A stretch of 64,000 bases of DNA from Sycon ciliatum (Eukaryota; Porifera; Calcarea; Leucosolenida; Sycettidae), in contig NC_088643.1 of assembly GCF_964019385.1 (NCBI RefSeq), positions 48,864,463 through 48,928,462 of the forward strand, given 5' to 3'. A model generated the notes under the pieces. That model made no database searches. It was not told where the DNA came from and worked only from the letters and a program-made list of their open reading frames with translations. This document shows, piece after piece, positions 20,719 to 33,900 of the stretch. The translations under genes and the position numbers were made by a program. Position 1 is the first letter of the stretch; each line of letters starts with the position of its first letter.

Positions 20719-22399
20719 CAGTGGTGGCCAAAAGTTTTGACCCACCCCATGGAATCGTCAGTACAGCTCAGTCTGGCTCCTAAACACGCCGTTTTTGACT
20801 TCTTTGAGGCCAAAGCCGATTGAAACTTGGCAAGGACACTAAAATTTGCAAGAATCCGTTGTCAACTGAGATTTGTGATGGATCACCATACATTTGGGTG
20901 GGTCAAAACTTATGGCCACGTGACCAAATTTTGCTCTACCGTACCGTACGGTTTCAAAAAAGTTGTCAGGCTGATGCACGTGCCGGGAAAGTTGAAAATC
21001 AACACTTGACTTCTCACTTCGAGAGTTTGCGATATCAAACTTGATTATTTTGACGACGGAGATGGTATTTTCAGCCAATTTAGTGAACCGAGGTCAGATT
21101 AGCAAGGATGTGAGGGAAATGGTCGTGAAGCTGAGTGTTGACGGTCTCTTTTGGCGTGGTATCGCTCCTCTGTTGGATTTGAGTAATCCTACGATACGTA
21201 GAATTGTCAGGAAACAAAAATTGACTACATTTCACCACGATCAGACCGACCAAGAGAGACCAGTGCAAGACAAGATCGCCACCATATCATGAAGTCAATG
21301 GCGAATCGCCTCAAATCCGTCACTGCCTGCGAGCTGAGATGGTGAGCGACGGTGATAACGCGATTTCTGTGCGTTCTGTGAGACGCAAGTTGCAGAGAGC
21401 AGGCCTACGTGGCTGTATGGCCATCAAATGGCCCTTCATCAGTGCTGTGAATAAGGCGAAACGCCTTAAATTTGTATAGACGCACAAGGACTGGAGCAGT
21501 GATGACTGGTGGTAATTTCTGTGGACTGATGAGTCTAAAATCAACCTCAAGGGCTCTGGTGATGCAGTTTACGTCAGGAGGTGGACAGGATAGGCTCTGG
21601 CTGGCACATGCACCCGCAAAACTGTGAAGCGCCGCGACGGCAATATCAATGTATGGGAGCCATGGCCAGCAACGGCGTAGCGCGCATTTGCCGGGTGATG
21701 GATACGATGAATGTGGACCAGTACCTCGCATCATCCGAAAACATGTTGTTGCTGAGCATGATGCAGCTTGTGGGTGGTGTGGGTGGTGTCTTATGGCCGC
21801 AAACGCTCCGCAAACAGAACGGAGGCGCGGCGGACGGTGAACGGCATCACCGTCCTGACATGGCCCCTGCAGCCACCTGACCTCAATCCAACTGAGAATC
21901 TCTGCAAAATTGCTGGGCTGAAGCAGCACGATGTCGAAATCACCCCCAGAAACCAGTATGAGCTGTGGCGAGTGTGCCGGGAGGCATAGAAGTTGATTTC
22001 TCCTCACGAGCGCAAGAAGATCGTCGATTCAATGCGGCAGTGTATGCAAGCGATCATCAAGGCCAATGGAGGGGTTACAAAGTGGTGGATGTATCTGGAA
22101 TAGGCCGGGACTGACTTCTAGACTTTAGTTTAGTTGAATACTTTTTAGAAATCACACTATTTCGTGTATCCTGTTGGCGGTTTATGATAGTGCGGGCGTT
22201 GGCCATAAGTTTTGACCCACCTTTTACATATACTTGACCACAGTAGTCCCCAGATGACTCCGTGTTTCAGCATTTTTCATTTCTACTTCACTATTCAGCC
22301 TGATTCAGAGGTCCTCAACCAAAAATTTAGTAGCTTACAGCCCAAACCTTCAGAATTCGAAAAATCTGCATGGTGGGTCAAAACTTTTGACCACCACTG
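20719..22399 (+). mobile_element. Tc1-like DNA transposon, degenerate
   Basis: Ends CAGTGGTGGCCAAAAGTTTT and its inverse CTTTTGACCACCACTG, flanked by TA. Inner copies of the end sequence lie at about 20898-20925 and 22197-22225, so each end carries two transposase-site-like repeats (IR/DR layout). It encodes a broken transposase. Confidence 0.88.
21062..21990 (+). pseudogene. Tc1-type transposase pseudogene
   Basis: The N-terminal helix-turn-helix part (21062-21292, PLLDLSNPTIRRIVRKQ) is followed by fragments in shifting frames: LWTDESKINL (first catalytic Asp), NINVWGAMA, and WPLQPPDLNPTENL (the DDE-region PDLNPIEN signature). Several stops and frameshifts, for example near 21290, 21475 and 21590, make it non-functional. 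Confidence 0.85.
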
Positions 22400-22839
22400 T
22401 ATCTACATGTACATTGTACATGTTGTATGTTGGTCCAAAAGCTTGAAAATGTCTTGCTGGAACAGTGGTTAGGCGATGGCACAGCAGTCATCATGCAAAA
22501 GCCACCCAAGGCCAAGACTTACTACTAGTATGTGATGCTTCTTTAGACTTTAGTGTTTGTTTGTTTGTACAGTATATTACAAATGTACATGTATTTATTT
22601 TGATTCGCAAATTCAAACGGGCATAGAACCCAATATTAACAAGACTGAAGCGAATATGAAAATTATAATGAGAATGAGAATTTTTAAATACTTAGATCTT
22701 CAGCGTAGAGTCAGCGGTACATCAGAGGGAGATCGGGTACGAGAACAGAAGAAAAACGGAAGATTTCGCTTATCGGCTGTGCAAAGTTCGTGGGTACTGA
22801 ATACCATACATGGTATGGCCAACTGTGTAGCAGTCTACA

Positions 22840-23395
22840 ACGTGTAGGGCAGCTCGGCGGAATGGTTCCATAACACCAAGAGTACATAACCGGGGTTATG
22901 TACTCTTGATAACACGCAACCGCGAGATGCCGGTCGGCATTGGCCTGCTCGGCTTCTGGCTAGTATTGGTTGTTGTAGGCCCAGACTGCGCTGAAGGCGA
23001 GTTGCTCCGCAGTTGCGAACAAACAGTGCCTGCAGTGCAGGACTGGCACGGTTATGAACGCACCGCCATACCATCACGAGCAGTTTCTGGTGATATACCT
23101 CGTCCACGCGATAGACAGAGAGCCTCTCCAAGATCAAGAGGTCACTGGCCCTGGTAAATAATTGTGGTCGTCCGAACACCGCCATTGCTGCGCGGTTTTG
23201 GGCCACCTGCGAGCGGTTACCTGGTTGTGGGTCAAGACGGAGCCATAATGCTGACCATCCATATTATCAAATCCGGCATGATGACGGATAGGAAGTACTT
23301 GCTTCGACTAGCTAGAGTGAGGCAGCGTGAGTGTAGTATTGACGTATGTGGCCGGGTGATAAAATGCCTGGCCCCGGAGTGTGGCATCAACTGAG
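22840..23395 (-). pseudogene. LINE reverse-transcriptase C-terminal fragment
   Basis: Minus-strand sequence reads NRAAMAVFGRP, RASDLLILERLSVYRV and WRCVHNRASPALQALF, typical of the region after the RT domain in CR1/L2-type LINEs. Reading is lost upstream by frame changes and stops. The palindromic insert at 22877 sits in its 3' part. Confidence 0.65.
22877..22908. mobile_element. Minimal palindromic insert of the CAAGAG family (32 bp)
   Basis: CAAGAGTACATAACC and its inverse meet with only two bases between them. It is bounded by the perfect 7-bp duplication ATAACAC (22870-22876, 22909-22915). Same terminus as 45153-45480, 59404-59689 and 59697-59996, reduced to the two ends. Confidence 0.8.
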
Positions 23396-23958
23396 TAAAC
23401 CTCAATGCGTGGCGACGGGTCTACAACCCTACACATGTCAGTGGGTATGACACAGTGTTGACAGGAGGAATTCCAGCAATGCACTTTTGTATTACATTTT
23501 CTACACAGGCCACATTATGACACCTCGATTGTGTACAATGAGGACGAGCATGCCATGAGTTGGCTCAAATGTACAGTCATGACTCATAAGACTCACAACC
23601 CTCTTGCCAAGTCGTTTGGTCTTGGTCGATGGTCGAAGGCTAGTCACTCGTTATCATGGTTTGTTGGTTATCTGGGCTCGAGGATTCATAAGACTTTTAT
23701 TACCGGTAAATAGACTAAGAGCTATGCACAATCGATGTACATGTACATAGTTACTACAACAAGTACAAGCAAGGACTTTTATCGTGTACATCGTATGGAT
23801 CCGTTGTATCATGCATAGGATTAGGAGTACATGACTTGTATTACTATTACTGACTGACTGTTATCTTATCTTGTCTTGGCATGACTATGACTCCGAAGTA
23901 TGAGTGTATGCGGCTCTTCATTCGTCGCGTCGGCTGCTATCGCCGAGCTGAGCTTGGA

Positions 23959-23977
23959 GGGGGGGGGGGGGGGGGGG
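23959..23977 (+). repeat. Poly-G tract
   Basis: Run of 19 G. Confidence 0.85.
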
Positions 23978-24737
23978 TCATCTGAGATCTCGCAACTGTT
24001 GTGGAGTGGAAAGGCATTTCAGGTATTTTTCTTGTATTTCGTGACGCAGGTTCCACCCAATACATGACCTAACACATGCTTGGAAGTGACATTATGTCAG
24101 TACCAAGTCTAATGTTGACGTGCAAGATGTGACCACCACAGCCACAGGGTTACTGTAGAGTTGTGTTGTTGCGAAGACGTGGAGTCTACATCATGTACAT
24201 GTACGTGTCAAAGTCATGACTGTTACAGTTCATGCACAATGACTACTACGACGTATAGTTATTATTATTTTTTATTACATGTATGTGGATCTTTTGGCCG
24301 GTAGTACTAGGAGTCTACAACAAATAATTTGTTTTCAAGTCAATGTCTGCACAGTGGATCATGGAGCGTGGACGGGCCTCGCCTCGGGGCTACCAAGCTG
24401 CACCGCACCGCTCGGCCTGTAGAATGGCAACCGCAAATAATTGAACTACCCATACCCATACATATACATGATTGTATACTTACTACATAGTACGCAAGAG
24501 GCACACAAAAGGAAGTAAATAGGGCTGTTTTTTTGTTGTAACTCAGAGTTTCATGGCAAAAACCAATCATCAGACAACATAAGGAGATTAGAAAAACGCA
24601 GGTACATGTATATGAAGGCAAGCAGAGGAGATAGAATAATTCAGTGCAGACGATAATGATAATCAACACTTCCTACTCCTAGCTACTCCCAGAGGCAGTA
24701 CGCTCTGACGTGCCAGAATCAACAATTACATCTCAGG
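23978..24737. other. No recognisable gene
   Basis: Several short ACATGTACATG-type palindromes; no domain-bearing ORF seen. Confidence 0.4.
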
Positions 24738-24821
24738 TGCTGGCCCTGTAAGGCTGTATGCTGGGTAGGTGCTGGCCCTGTATGCTGGGTAGGTGCTGGC
24801 CCTGTATGCTGGGTGCCTATG
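24738..24821 (+). repeat. 24-bp tandem repeat, about 3 copies
   Basis: GTGCTGGCCCTGTATGCTGG repeated, the first copy with a small insertion. Confidence 0.85.
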
Positions 24822-24940
24822 GTAAAACATGAACATGCACATGGTCTCACACTAATCCACACACAGCCTCTCGTTCTCACACACTCCACACTCCCGCATT
24901 ATCGCACCTAAACACACGCACACACCTTAGACCTTAGACA

Positions 24941-25071
24941 TGCCCATCGCGGGAGCGATGATAGCGAACAGCTATGTTAGACATATCAACTTGTGCTGGG
25001 ATTACACCATTCAACAGCTTGCAAGGCTGATGAATTGACCGCCACTATTTTTAGCCTGGTATCCACCACAC
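24941..25071 (+). repeat. Dispersed repeat, left copy
   Basis: GCCCATCGC...GATGATAGCGA and TTCAACAGCTTGCAAGGCTG match 27231-27367 in the same orientation. The pair brackets the (CA)n and LINE block between them. Identity of the repeat is unknown. Confidence 0.75.
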
Positions 25072-25551
<480 letters not shown>

Positions 25552-25848
25552 CTACTACTACTACTACTACTATGTACAGCTACCCTATCGGGCCACGCCG
25601 CTCCCAGAAGCGGGAGACAACGACAAGAAGAGAGAAGAGAAGAGAGAGAAATCGCAAAGTCAACAATATTTGGCATGGCGTTGCAAGTCCTGTGGCCTTG
25701 AGAACCGTCTTTCGCAATGCTCGCATTCATGACGGCAGTTGTTCCTGGCTGCCCGTGACATCCGTTTCGCACGGTCACAGTGATGACGGCTCAAACCAGA
25801 ATGAGAGCGGAAAGAGCGGCGACAAACATCACATCGAAAAGAGTCAGA

Positions 25849-25851
<3 letters not shown>

Positions 25852-25920
<69 letters not shown>
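25852..25920 (+). repeat. (CA)n microsatellite
   Basis: About 35 units, directly against the 5'-truncated LINE. Confidence 0.95.
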
Positions 25921-25922
<2 letters not shown>

Positions 25923-27210
25923 CACTGGACTGGTTTGCGGACTACCTCAGCGCACGACGCCAGTGTGTGGTCACTGCCAACGGTACACGCTCAGAGGAAA
26001 CAGCTTGCACGTGCGGTGTCCCCCAGGGAAGCGTGCTTGGTCCGATATTATTCGCGATCTACACGAGTTAGAGATGTGTCGCATCAGTAGCTGACCCGGT
26101 GCGTACACTAATGTTCGCGGACGACATCATGCTGTACCTGAGCCACGCTAGCGCTCACGCCATCAACATCACCCTTTCCGCAGCAGTGTCGGCTGTCGCC
26201 AGGCTACTCGATGCCAAAGGGCTTATCCTCAACACCGGAAAGACGCAAGTGCTTGCAATCAAAGCTGGACGGCAGGCACACCTCGACCTCCACATTACTT
26301 GCACTGGCACGCCTCTTGCCCAGACCAGTACGGCTCGCTACCTCGGAGTCACTCTGGACGAAAATCTTCGCTGGTCGCCGCAAGTCACCTCTATCATCCG
26401 ACGCACGGCTATGAAGCTGCGGATCCTCCGCCAGATCCGGCACTGCCTAACAGTGCGGCAGGCGATGCTGTATTACTCTGCCCTTGTCATACCGGATATT
26501 CTATATGCGTCGAATGCGTTTCTCCCAGGACTGTCCGCTGAGCAGCGGAACACAGTAGCCAAACTGGATAAACGTTGCATCCGTTGCGTGGCCGATGAGC
26601 ACCCATTGGCCCACACTCTTCCCCTGTACACCAGGCTGGGTGTCTGCCCAGTGCTGGAACGAGGGGAATGCAAGCTCCGACTCCTGACATTTAGAATCCG
26701 TTCTGGAATCGTCAGTGAGCTGTTGTCGTCCCGAATTGTATTGCAAGGCCCGCCGACAGGCATGACCACTCGAGGTCAATTGGGACGCAACCTTCCCCTC
26801 CCCCTGGCCCACAGTGCTTCTGGCGCATGCCGACCGCTTCTAGCCAGCTGCCGACTCTGGAATGGCCTGCCCGACTGCATGAAGTCCATAGTATCTGTCC
26901 GTGAATTCAAACGCATGCTACGCGTATTCTACTTCGGTTAAATGTAATGGCTTTCGTAACCTGCTGATGAGACTCGATAGAATCATGCTACGATGACCCG
27001 ACTTGTAAATTTGAGATCCATTTTTTTCTGCTCGTCTTGACCCTGCCTCCCCTCATTGCTACTTCCGTTTTCGTATTTTTATTTTCATTTATTTTCTCTT
27101 CATTTCTGACTCTTCTTACTGGTTGTCATCGCTTTCATAATATTGGGCAGAACTGCCCGTTTGCTATGCGATGTAAAATAAATAAACAACAACAACAACA
27201 ACAACAACAC
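25921..27210 (+). mobile_element. 5'-truncated CR1/L2-like LINE
   Basis: Begins within the RT domain right after (CA)n and ends in an A-rich tail AAATAAATAAACAACAACAA. Encodes the RT pseudogene 25925-26941. Confidence 0.85.
25925..26941 (+). pseudogene. LINE reverse transcriptase, C-terminal half
   Basis: An early part reads [16 protein letters not shown] then [16 protein letters not shown] (RT motif B region) and hits stops near 26070. It resumes at 26099 as an open 280-codon frame with MFADDIMLYL (the FADD catalytic pair), GLILNTGKTQV, TARYLGVTLDENLRW and the thumb/connection region, ending WNGLPDCMKS...REFKRMLRVFYFG. The endonuclease and N-terminal RT are absent. Confidence 0.88.
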
Positions 27211-27230
27211 ACACACCATTGGACCATTGG

Positions 27231-27367
27231 ATGCCCATCGCCGGAGGCGATGATAGCGATGCTACAGCAGAAGCCATAGCAGCTTGTGCTGGGATTGCAC
27301 CATTCAACAGCTTGCAAGGCTGAAGAATTGACCGCCACTATTCAGCCTGGTCTACACCACACAGCTA
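27231..27367 (+). repeat. Dispersed repeat, right copy
   Basis: Second copy of the sequence at 24941-25071, about 20 bp beyond the LINE tail. Confidence 0.75.
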
Positions 27368-27550
27368 TGAAGTGGCTTTTTTCTGGCCAGTGAATCCCTA
27401 TTTTTGGTCTTTTTCATTTTTATTTTATTTTTCCCGCACATCACACCACATACTCCGGCATGCACTGGCTGTTGGTAACCACCCAGGAGAATGAAAGAAA
27501 AATCAGGAAGAGTCTGAGAAAGAGAAGAAAGACGTGTGTGACCATAATCG

Positions 27551-27552
<2 letters not shown>

Positions 27553-27614
<62 letters not shown>
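27553..27614 (+). repeat. (CA)n microsatellite
   Basis: About 31 CA units followed by CGCGCGC. Confidence 0.95.
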
Positions 27615-27616
<2 letters not shown>

Positions 27617-27639
27617 GCGCCATGTACATGTATACTACT

Positions 27640-28448
27640 TGCTAGTAGATTCTATTTTACGGACTGAACCGTTTCATCCTTTGTGGACTGTGGTGAGAAC
27701 TGTACTACAATTATGTAGATGTACTTCGAAGTAGCTCTTCATGTTTTCTATTGCTATCTATTGGTATGTGTGGTACCAAACATAAATAACCCCGAGGGAG
27801 GTTGGTGTTTATAGTAACTTTATACCCTTCAGTGATATCCGTTTTTCGTTCCGTTGGTAGGACTCCTACACTCGCATCTCGTCCGAAAGACAGAGTAAGA
27901 AATCAGCACCTCTGGCATGGCTCCCATCACCATGGAAATACCATTATTCTGTCCGGTGAGATATTATTATTCTCTGGTCCTGGAGGCCCCAGTCATGCAC
28001 GCCACGCAGCCAACGAACGGACGCAATCACGGAAAGCTCACTCTACCATACTCCTGATCACATGCCAAGTTACTTACACGGTAGTTATTCTGAAGCCTGC
28101 ATGAAGCCATGCACGTGTCCTCAATGCCGATTTGAAGGCGATTAACCGTCATATTACACTTCCAAGTCCAACAACTGCCATTTTCTGGTTCACCTCGCAC
28201 TTCTGTGAGCTTGTCCGGCACCCCTCCCTGGCCACCTTTTTGTTTGCTGGCTGCTCATTTGTTCCTCAGCTGTTCCTTGAACTGGCTGAAGTATAATAGC
28301 ATGACTGTGTCGGTATCACACAGTCAGCACACACTCAGATGAATTCTGTAGAAAATGTTTACGGGTTCTAACGTAGAGATCTTCTTTCATAGAACAAAAC
28401 AACTCTCATAATTATTGAAACGTTCTCGTTTTTAAGATTTTTGAGACT
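27640..28448. other. No recognisable gene
   Basis: Short ORFs only, none with recognisable domains. Confidence 0.4.
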
Positions 28449-29276
28449 CGAGGTGATTTGGCTTTTTTAAAACTTAACATGGTTGTAAAATGACGTTTTT
28501 TCAGTCACTTCTAGACAAGCTACGTCCAAATGAATTGTTGCAAGTGGAAGTGCTATCCTTCATGCCCGTTGTGTCCAAAAATGGGAACGATTCCACTTTG
28601 GAAAGTGTCTTGAATCATGTCCTACTTTCATGGTATTCTCAGGATTCAAATAATTGGTGTGTCATTTTTTAACAAATTTTGTAAAATGGCCCCACAAACT
28701 GGGATATTCGGTCATCAATGTTCTGAAGTTGATAGATATCACTTCAAGGATTGCTAGTGGATGAAAATTAATCTGTCAACAGAGGAGTGAACTGCATTGT
28801 ATGCTGCGAAAGCCGTGTTTTGTATTTGTAACTAGTGGCTGTGTTATACGGTGGAATTGGATAGGAAGCATAGCATCGCGCGCAGCCATGTTTTCGTTCT
28901 CACAGAGTGTATTCCGTGACCTACTGTTCTTCATTACTGTCTTTAGTGATGGCAAGACGGCCTGACGTCGTCCAAAGGCCCTGCGGAAGCAATTCACTGC
29001 CCTCCTCGTCCATTCAGGGGCTCATTTTACACATTTTACACAAAATGGCAAAGCAGTTGAAAGCACCCACCACTAGTTATACCTACGTGGCAGGGAGAAT
29101 TAAATTATATGCACCAAATTTTCTGGTCAATGTTGATCTACGATAAACTGGCTCTCATTTGCCACCACCCAGGTTTCGATACAGCCATCCGGAGCAGAGA
29201 AACAGCCAGAAGAAAAGCAAATTTAACACATTTGTTAAAAAATGACAAATGCTAAAAAAAAAGCCAAATCACCTCG
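28449..29276. mobile_element. Possible MITE bounded by inverted repeat
   Basis: CGAGGTGATTTGGCTTTTTT at 28449-28468 is matched inverted at 29257-29276. No clear target duplication and no transposase, so only a candidate. Confidence 0.5.
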
Positions 29277-29485
29277 TATAATATTGTAGATCTGGCATTT
29301 CTCCACATTCTTTCTCCATACTTTATTTAATCACAAAACTTTTGCAGGCTTACATGCCTGCATTTTGACAGTGTCCAAATTTGGACACTGCCAAAAAAAG
29401 TTACTTCCAGTGTACTGTATTTAATATAACAAAATTTGTATATTATACCATGGTACGGTGCGGAGGGCCTGTTTTCAGCCAATAA

Positions 29486-29916
29486 GGCGGTGTTTACATG
29501 AGGCGTTTCAACCCGGGTTGAGTTCGACCCGGGTCAGATTTCAACCCGCCATGTGCATAAAATGAATTGCGCGTTTACATGACGCATTGCGCTTGACCCG
29601 GGTTGAAATTTCGCCCCGGGTTGATTTCAACCCTCCCCCCAAGGGGAGGGTTGAAATCAACCCGGGTCAAGAAAATCGTACAAACGTACTTCTGTGCGTA
29701 TCTCGCGCCAGGTTTGAACGGCACTGCAGATGCAAATTTCGCGCGAACGGATTCACGTGACCATGCAGGACTGTAGAAGTGGACTTTTGGCGGCATATCA
29801 GTATTTGACCCGGGTTAACTGTCTTCATGTAAACGCTCACCTCTTTTGTCTATCGTACAGACTTTCAACCCGGGCTGAACTCGACCCGGGTTGAAATTTC
29901 TCATGTAAACACAGCC
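29486..29916. mobile_element. PIF/Harbinger-like MITE, copy 1
   Basis: TIR GGCGGTGTTTACATGAGGCG / ...TCATGTAAACACAGCC with TAA on both sides, the target duplication of PIF/Harbinger. The interior is dense in AACCCGGGTT palindromes. Confidence 0.8.
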
Positions 29917-29919
29917 TAA

Positions 29920-30320
29920 GGCTGTGTTTACATGAGGCGTTTCAACCCGGGTTGAGTTCGACCCGGGTCAGATTTCAACCCGCCATGTGCACAAAGTGAA
30001 TGGCGCGTTTACATGACGCATTGCGCTTGACCCGGGTTGAAATTTCGCCCCGGGTTGATTTCAACCCGGGTCAAGAAAATCGTACAAACGTACTTCTGTG
30101 CGTATCTCGCGCCAGGTTTGAACAGCACTGCACATGTAAATTTCGCGCGAACGGATTCACGTGACCATACAGGGCTGTAGAAGTGGACTTTTGGCGGCAT
30201 ATCAGTATTTGACCCGGGTCAACTGCGGTCATGTAAACGCTCACCTCTTTTGTCTATCGTACAGACTTTCAACCCGGGCTGAACTCGACCCGGGTTGAAA
30301 TTTCTCATGTAAACACAGCC
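29920..30320. mobile_element. PIF/Harbinger-like MITE, copy 2
   Basis: Starts GGCTGTGTTTACATGAG and ends inverted before TAA. It shares the TAA at 29917-29919 with copy 1 and has the same orientation. Confidence 0.8.
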
Positions 30321-30770
30321 TAAGCCTTTTGCGCGTTGTACAGATGCACGAAATCCCGTAGAATCCCGTAGAACCTAATGGGTGTTGAATGTGCAGGACC
30401 CTATTGTGTTTTCTGCTATTTCCACTAAGAAATGGGCCCTGAAGGCATTTCAAACGAAAACCTTTTCTGACAAAGATCTAGCTAGTCATTAGTTCTAACC
30501 AAATTGAAGAAGCTGGAATAGGGATTGTTTGCCCTTAGTTATGAGGCTAAAATTGGTCAAATGCGCATGCATAGCACACAATGAACACCCAATCGGTTCT
30601 GTACACACCTACGCCCTAGCACTGAACTTCGTACATCTGTACAACGCGCAAAAGGCTAAAAATTCGCACCATGTGGCCATCTCGGCGGTGACGGGTGTCC
30701 GATTTTGGGCGAAAATTATTTGGCAGCACTGCATACACCACATGCACGTGTACACTCCACACAGAACGGC

Positions 30771-30850
30771 ATTATTATTATTATTTATTAAATTTTTAAT
30801 AGGGCATTCCCACAGGCCTAAGGCCTTCTTACGGGGTACCCTATATGTTT
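30771..30850 (-). mobile_element. LINE 3'-end fragment
   Basis: Minus-strand copy of the 3' end at 43590-43670 (GGTACCCTGTAAGAAGGCCT and onward) with an (AAT)n tail. Confidence 0.75.
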
Positions 30851-30959
30851 TTGTATAGATGAGCGGAAGTCTGATAGCGTGGAGCAAATACGAACAGAAG
30901 CAGGGAGCGAATTCCAGCGATTATTATTATTATTATTATTATTATTTTTTCTTATTTTG

Positions 30960-33900
30960 TTAGGGATTTCCCAACAGGCAATGTTGCCTTTTTACTGGGA
31001 ACCCTAAATGAGACTTTGTGTGAGCGCGAAACAAAGCAGGCGACTCGGCCAGGCGACAAGATGGAGGCAGCGCATTCCACCTGTCGGCACCAAGATACGC
31101 AATGGAATGGAAACCATACCGGGAGTGGCAGGCAGGCAAGACAACTGCACCTAAGAAGCTTAATGCGTACAAGCCATAGCGGTTATTAGCCGGGGGAAGA
31201 GCAAGAGACAGAGTAACCTGCGAGCGGGTGATTGACGCTGTGTGTGTGGCATTGACTCTAGTCACAAAACAGTCTGTTAAGAGCGGGCTGCACACCTTAT
31301 GTAATGATCTGTAAATAAGTACGAACAATTTGAATCTCAAACGTAAGGAGATAGAAGCTAGGTGGTATCTGGCTAGAATAGTAGAAATGTCACAGAACCT
31401 TGGATAACCAAAAACAGTTCTAACTGCACGGTTGCTGAGGCAAGTCAAGCGATCTTGTTGCCCGGCCTGCAGACTGTGATAAAAAGCATTGGAACCGTAC
31501 TCCAGTTGAGCCTGTATGAACGAGCAGTAGAAGGTTCTCTTTGCATCAATTGTTAGACGGTCACGGATTCTACGAAACACAGCTAGCTTGTCGCCTACCT
31601 TTCGCTCAAGGGCACTGATGTGGTCAGCGAATGTCAGGTGCTGGTCAAAGGTCATACCAAGGTACTTGACGGTGGTCGCTGGTGGAATTGAGACATTGTC
31701 AATGGTTAGTCGGAGGGAGGAGCATACTTTTTTCGATCTGGAGTGGAACACAATGAACTGGGTCTTGCTGGCATTCAGGATTAGTCCTCGTTCACTGAGG
31801 AAGTCCCTGATACGACACACATCTCGGGCCAGTTCTTCGGTAGTTTGTTGTAGGTTGCGGCCTGCTACAGGGCGACATCGTCAGCGTACTGGCGCACCAT
31901 GCTGGAAGATGCTGCCGAGGGCAATTTGCGTACAGATAGGTTAAAGAGCACAGGTCCGAGGGTGGATCCCTGAGGAACTCCCCTGTGAGCTTCGTACAGT
32001 TCACCTCTGGACGTACGTGTTACCACTCGCTGCCTCGTAGGTAGCTCGCAAACCATTGCAGGGCGCTATCTCCGACGCCGATCTCGAAAAGCTCCTGCAG
32101 GAGCATGTTGTGATTGACCGTGTCAAATGCTTTCGACATAATTATCAAGAAACGCTGCCACCACAAATTTACCGGCATCCAGACTTTGCTGCCAGTCATT
32201 CGCCACCAAGGCTAGCAAGTCATCGCAGGAGTGTTGTCTTCTGTAGGCGAACTGTTCAGGCGGCAGTGCTTGGTTTGCTTGTGGAGCGTCACGCACGAAT
32301 TCCATTAGCTGGTCAAGGGCGCAGCGTTCTAACAGCTTTGACATTTGCGGAAGGAGCGATATTGGCCTGTAATTAGTAGGATCGCTGTGATCACCTCGCT
32401 TATGTATTGGCCGAACGTTAGCCTGTTTGTACGGAGTTGGGAAAGTTCCAGATTGTAGTGAGTCTGAAAATAGCGGAGCGAGAACAGGGGCAATCCCGTC
32501 AGCTGCAGACTTGTAGATTACTGCGGGTACGTTGTCGGGGCCGCACGCTTTACGGCAGTCCAACCGCTTTAGGTAGAATTCTACGAGGCTTGTCGGGATG
32601 CGGTCGAAAGTGCAAAAGTTGTGTTCAGGCATCGGACCTAGTGGCAGTGTAGTGTGCGTTGTAGCGGTTGGTGTAGTTGGCGAACCCGGTGATACTATTT
32701 CGGAGAATGTAGCTGTGATGGCTTTGACCTCTGCACCTGGTTCACGGTGGATCTTGATTCGACCAAGCAGAGTGTTTAGAACATTCCATTGGCCTCTGGG
32801 GTTCTTCCTATTGTAAATAAATTCGTTCTGAAAGAATGTGGCTTGCTTGCGACGCGTGAGAAGTTTGCATTGCCGCCGCAGTGTCCGGAAGTTCTGGACT
32901 AGTTGCGGGTCAGCTGGGTTCTTTCTCATTTTCCTGTGCGAACGCTTCCTCCTGAACAACAATTTCCGGAGCTCGTCATCTACCCAAGGGGCAGGTTTGT
33001 ATTTGCCACGCAGTTTGACGGTTGTCATTGGACAGTGCTTGTCCAGGACCTCAGATACGTTGTGTTGGAATAGTTGAATTCGTTGGCATGTAGTAGTTGT
33101 GGTGTCAGTGGATGTGTCGAGCAATGCGGATGCCAGTTGGTCTCTAAAGGTACTCATATCAATCGATCTAATGGGCGGCTTTCTTGTCTGGACCCACTGC
33201 TCCTTTGGGAGGGAACGTAGGGTTACTGTCATGTCAACTAGGACAAGCTGGTGGTCCGATGCATCGCATGGCTCGACTGTGCAGCTGTTCACGGTGAAGT
33301 GTCTACCTTGTGTGGCCTGAGATAGGTGGGTGTTGTCGAATGTCTTGGGTACTAGTACTAGGTCTAAGATGGATTCAGTAGGAAGTCTAGTCGGCGATGT
33401 CACTATGTTATGGAGACTGGTTGTGTGGCAGAATGTCTGCAGGTGCTTGTGGTGAGGATGCTGAGTGTCTCGTATGTTCACATTGAAGTCACCAAGAACA
33501 ATGGTGTGGGACGATTTTGGTGTCTGTGCTGCGATGTCATCAACAGTGTTGGTGAGTTGTTGCCAAAACGACACTGGTGTTGAGGGTGGTCGATATGTAC
33601 AGATGATATTCAGTGGATTTCCATCCAACCGGCTATTCTCTCCTCCCTCTTCTGAATTTGACTCTCCGCTGGCCTTCTCTCCTCCCATCCCCTTACATTG
33701 TATTGGGCCTCCGCAGCTCCCCCCCCCCCTCCACGCACACACTACATTGTCACATAGCACAACTCAACCATTCGCTACCCTGTTATTGAGCACTCCTGCT
33801 CGTTTGGTCTCGCGAATCCAAATAAAATCAATCAATCAACCGCAGGTGAATTGCTGCAGTTTCAATGTCAAATATTGTTCTTAGTTGACGGTACTTAAAC

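Noticed and set aside
26960..27000. CTGATGAGACTCGATAGAATC as another hammerhead
   Set aside because: No GAAA block follows and no stem I partner is present; chance match.
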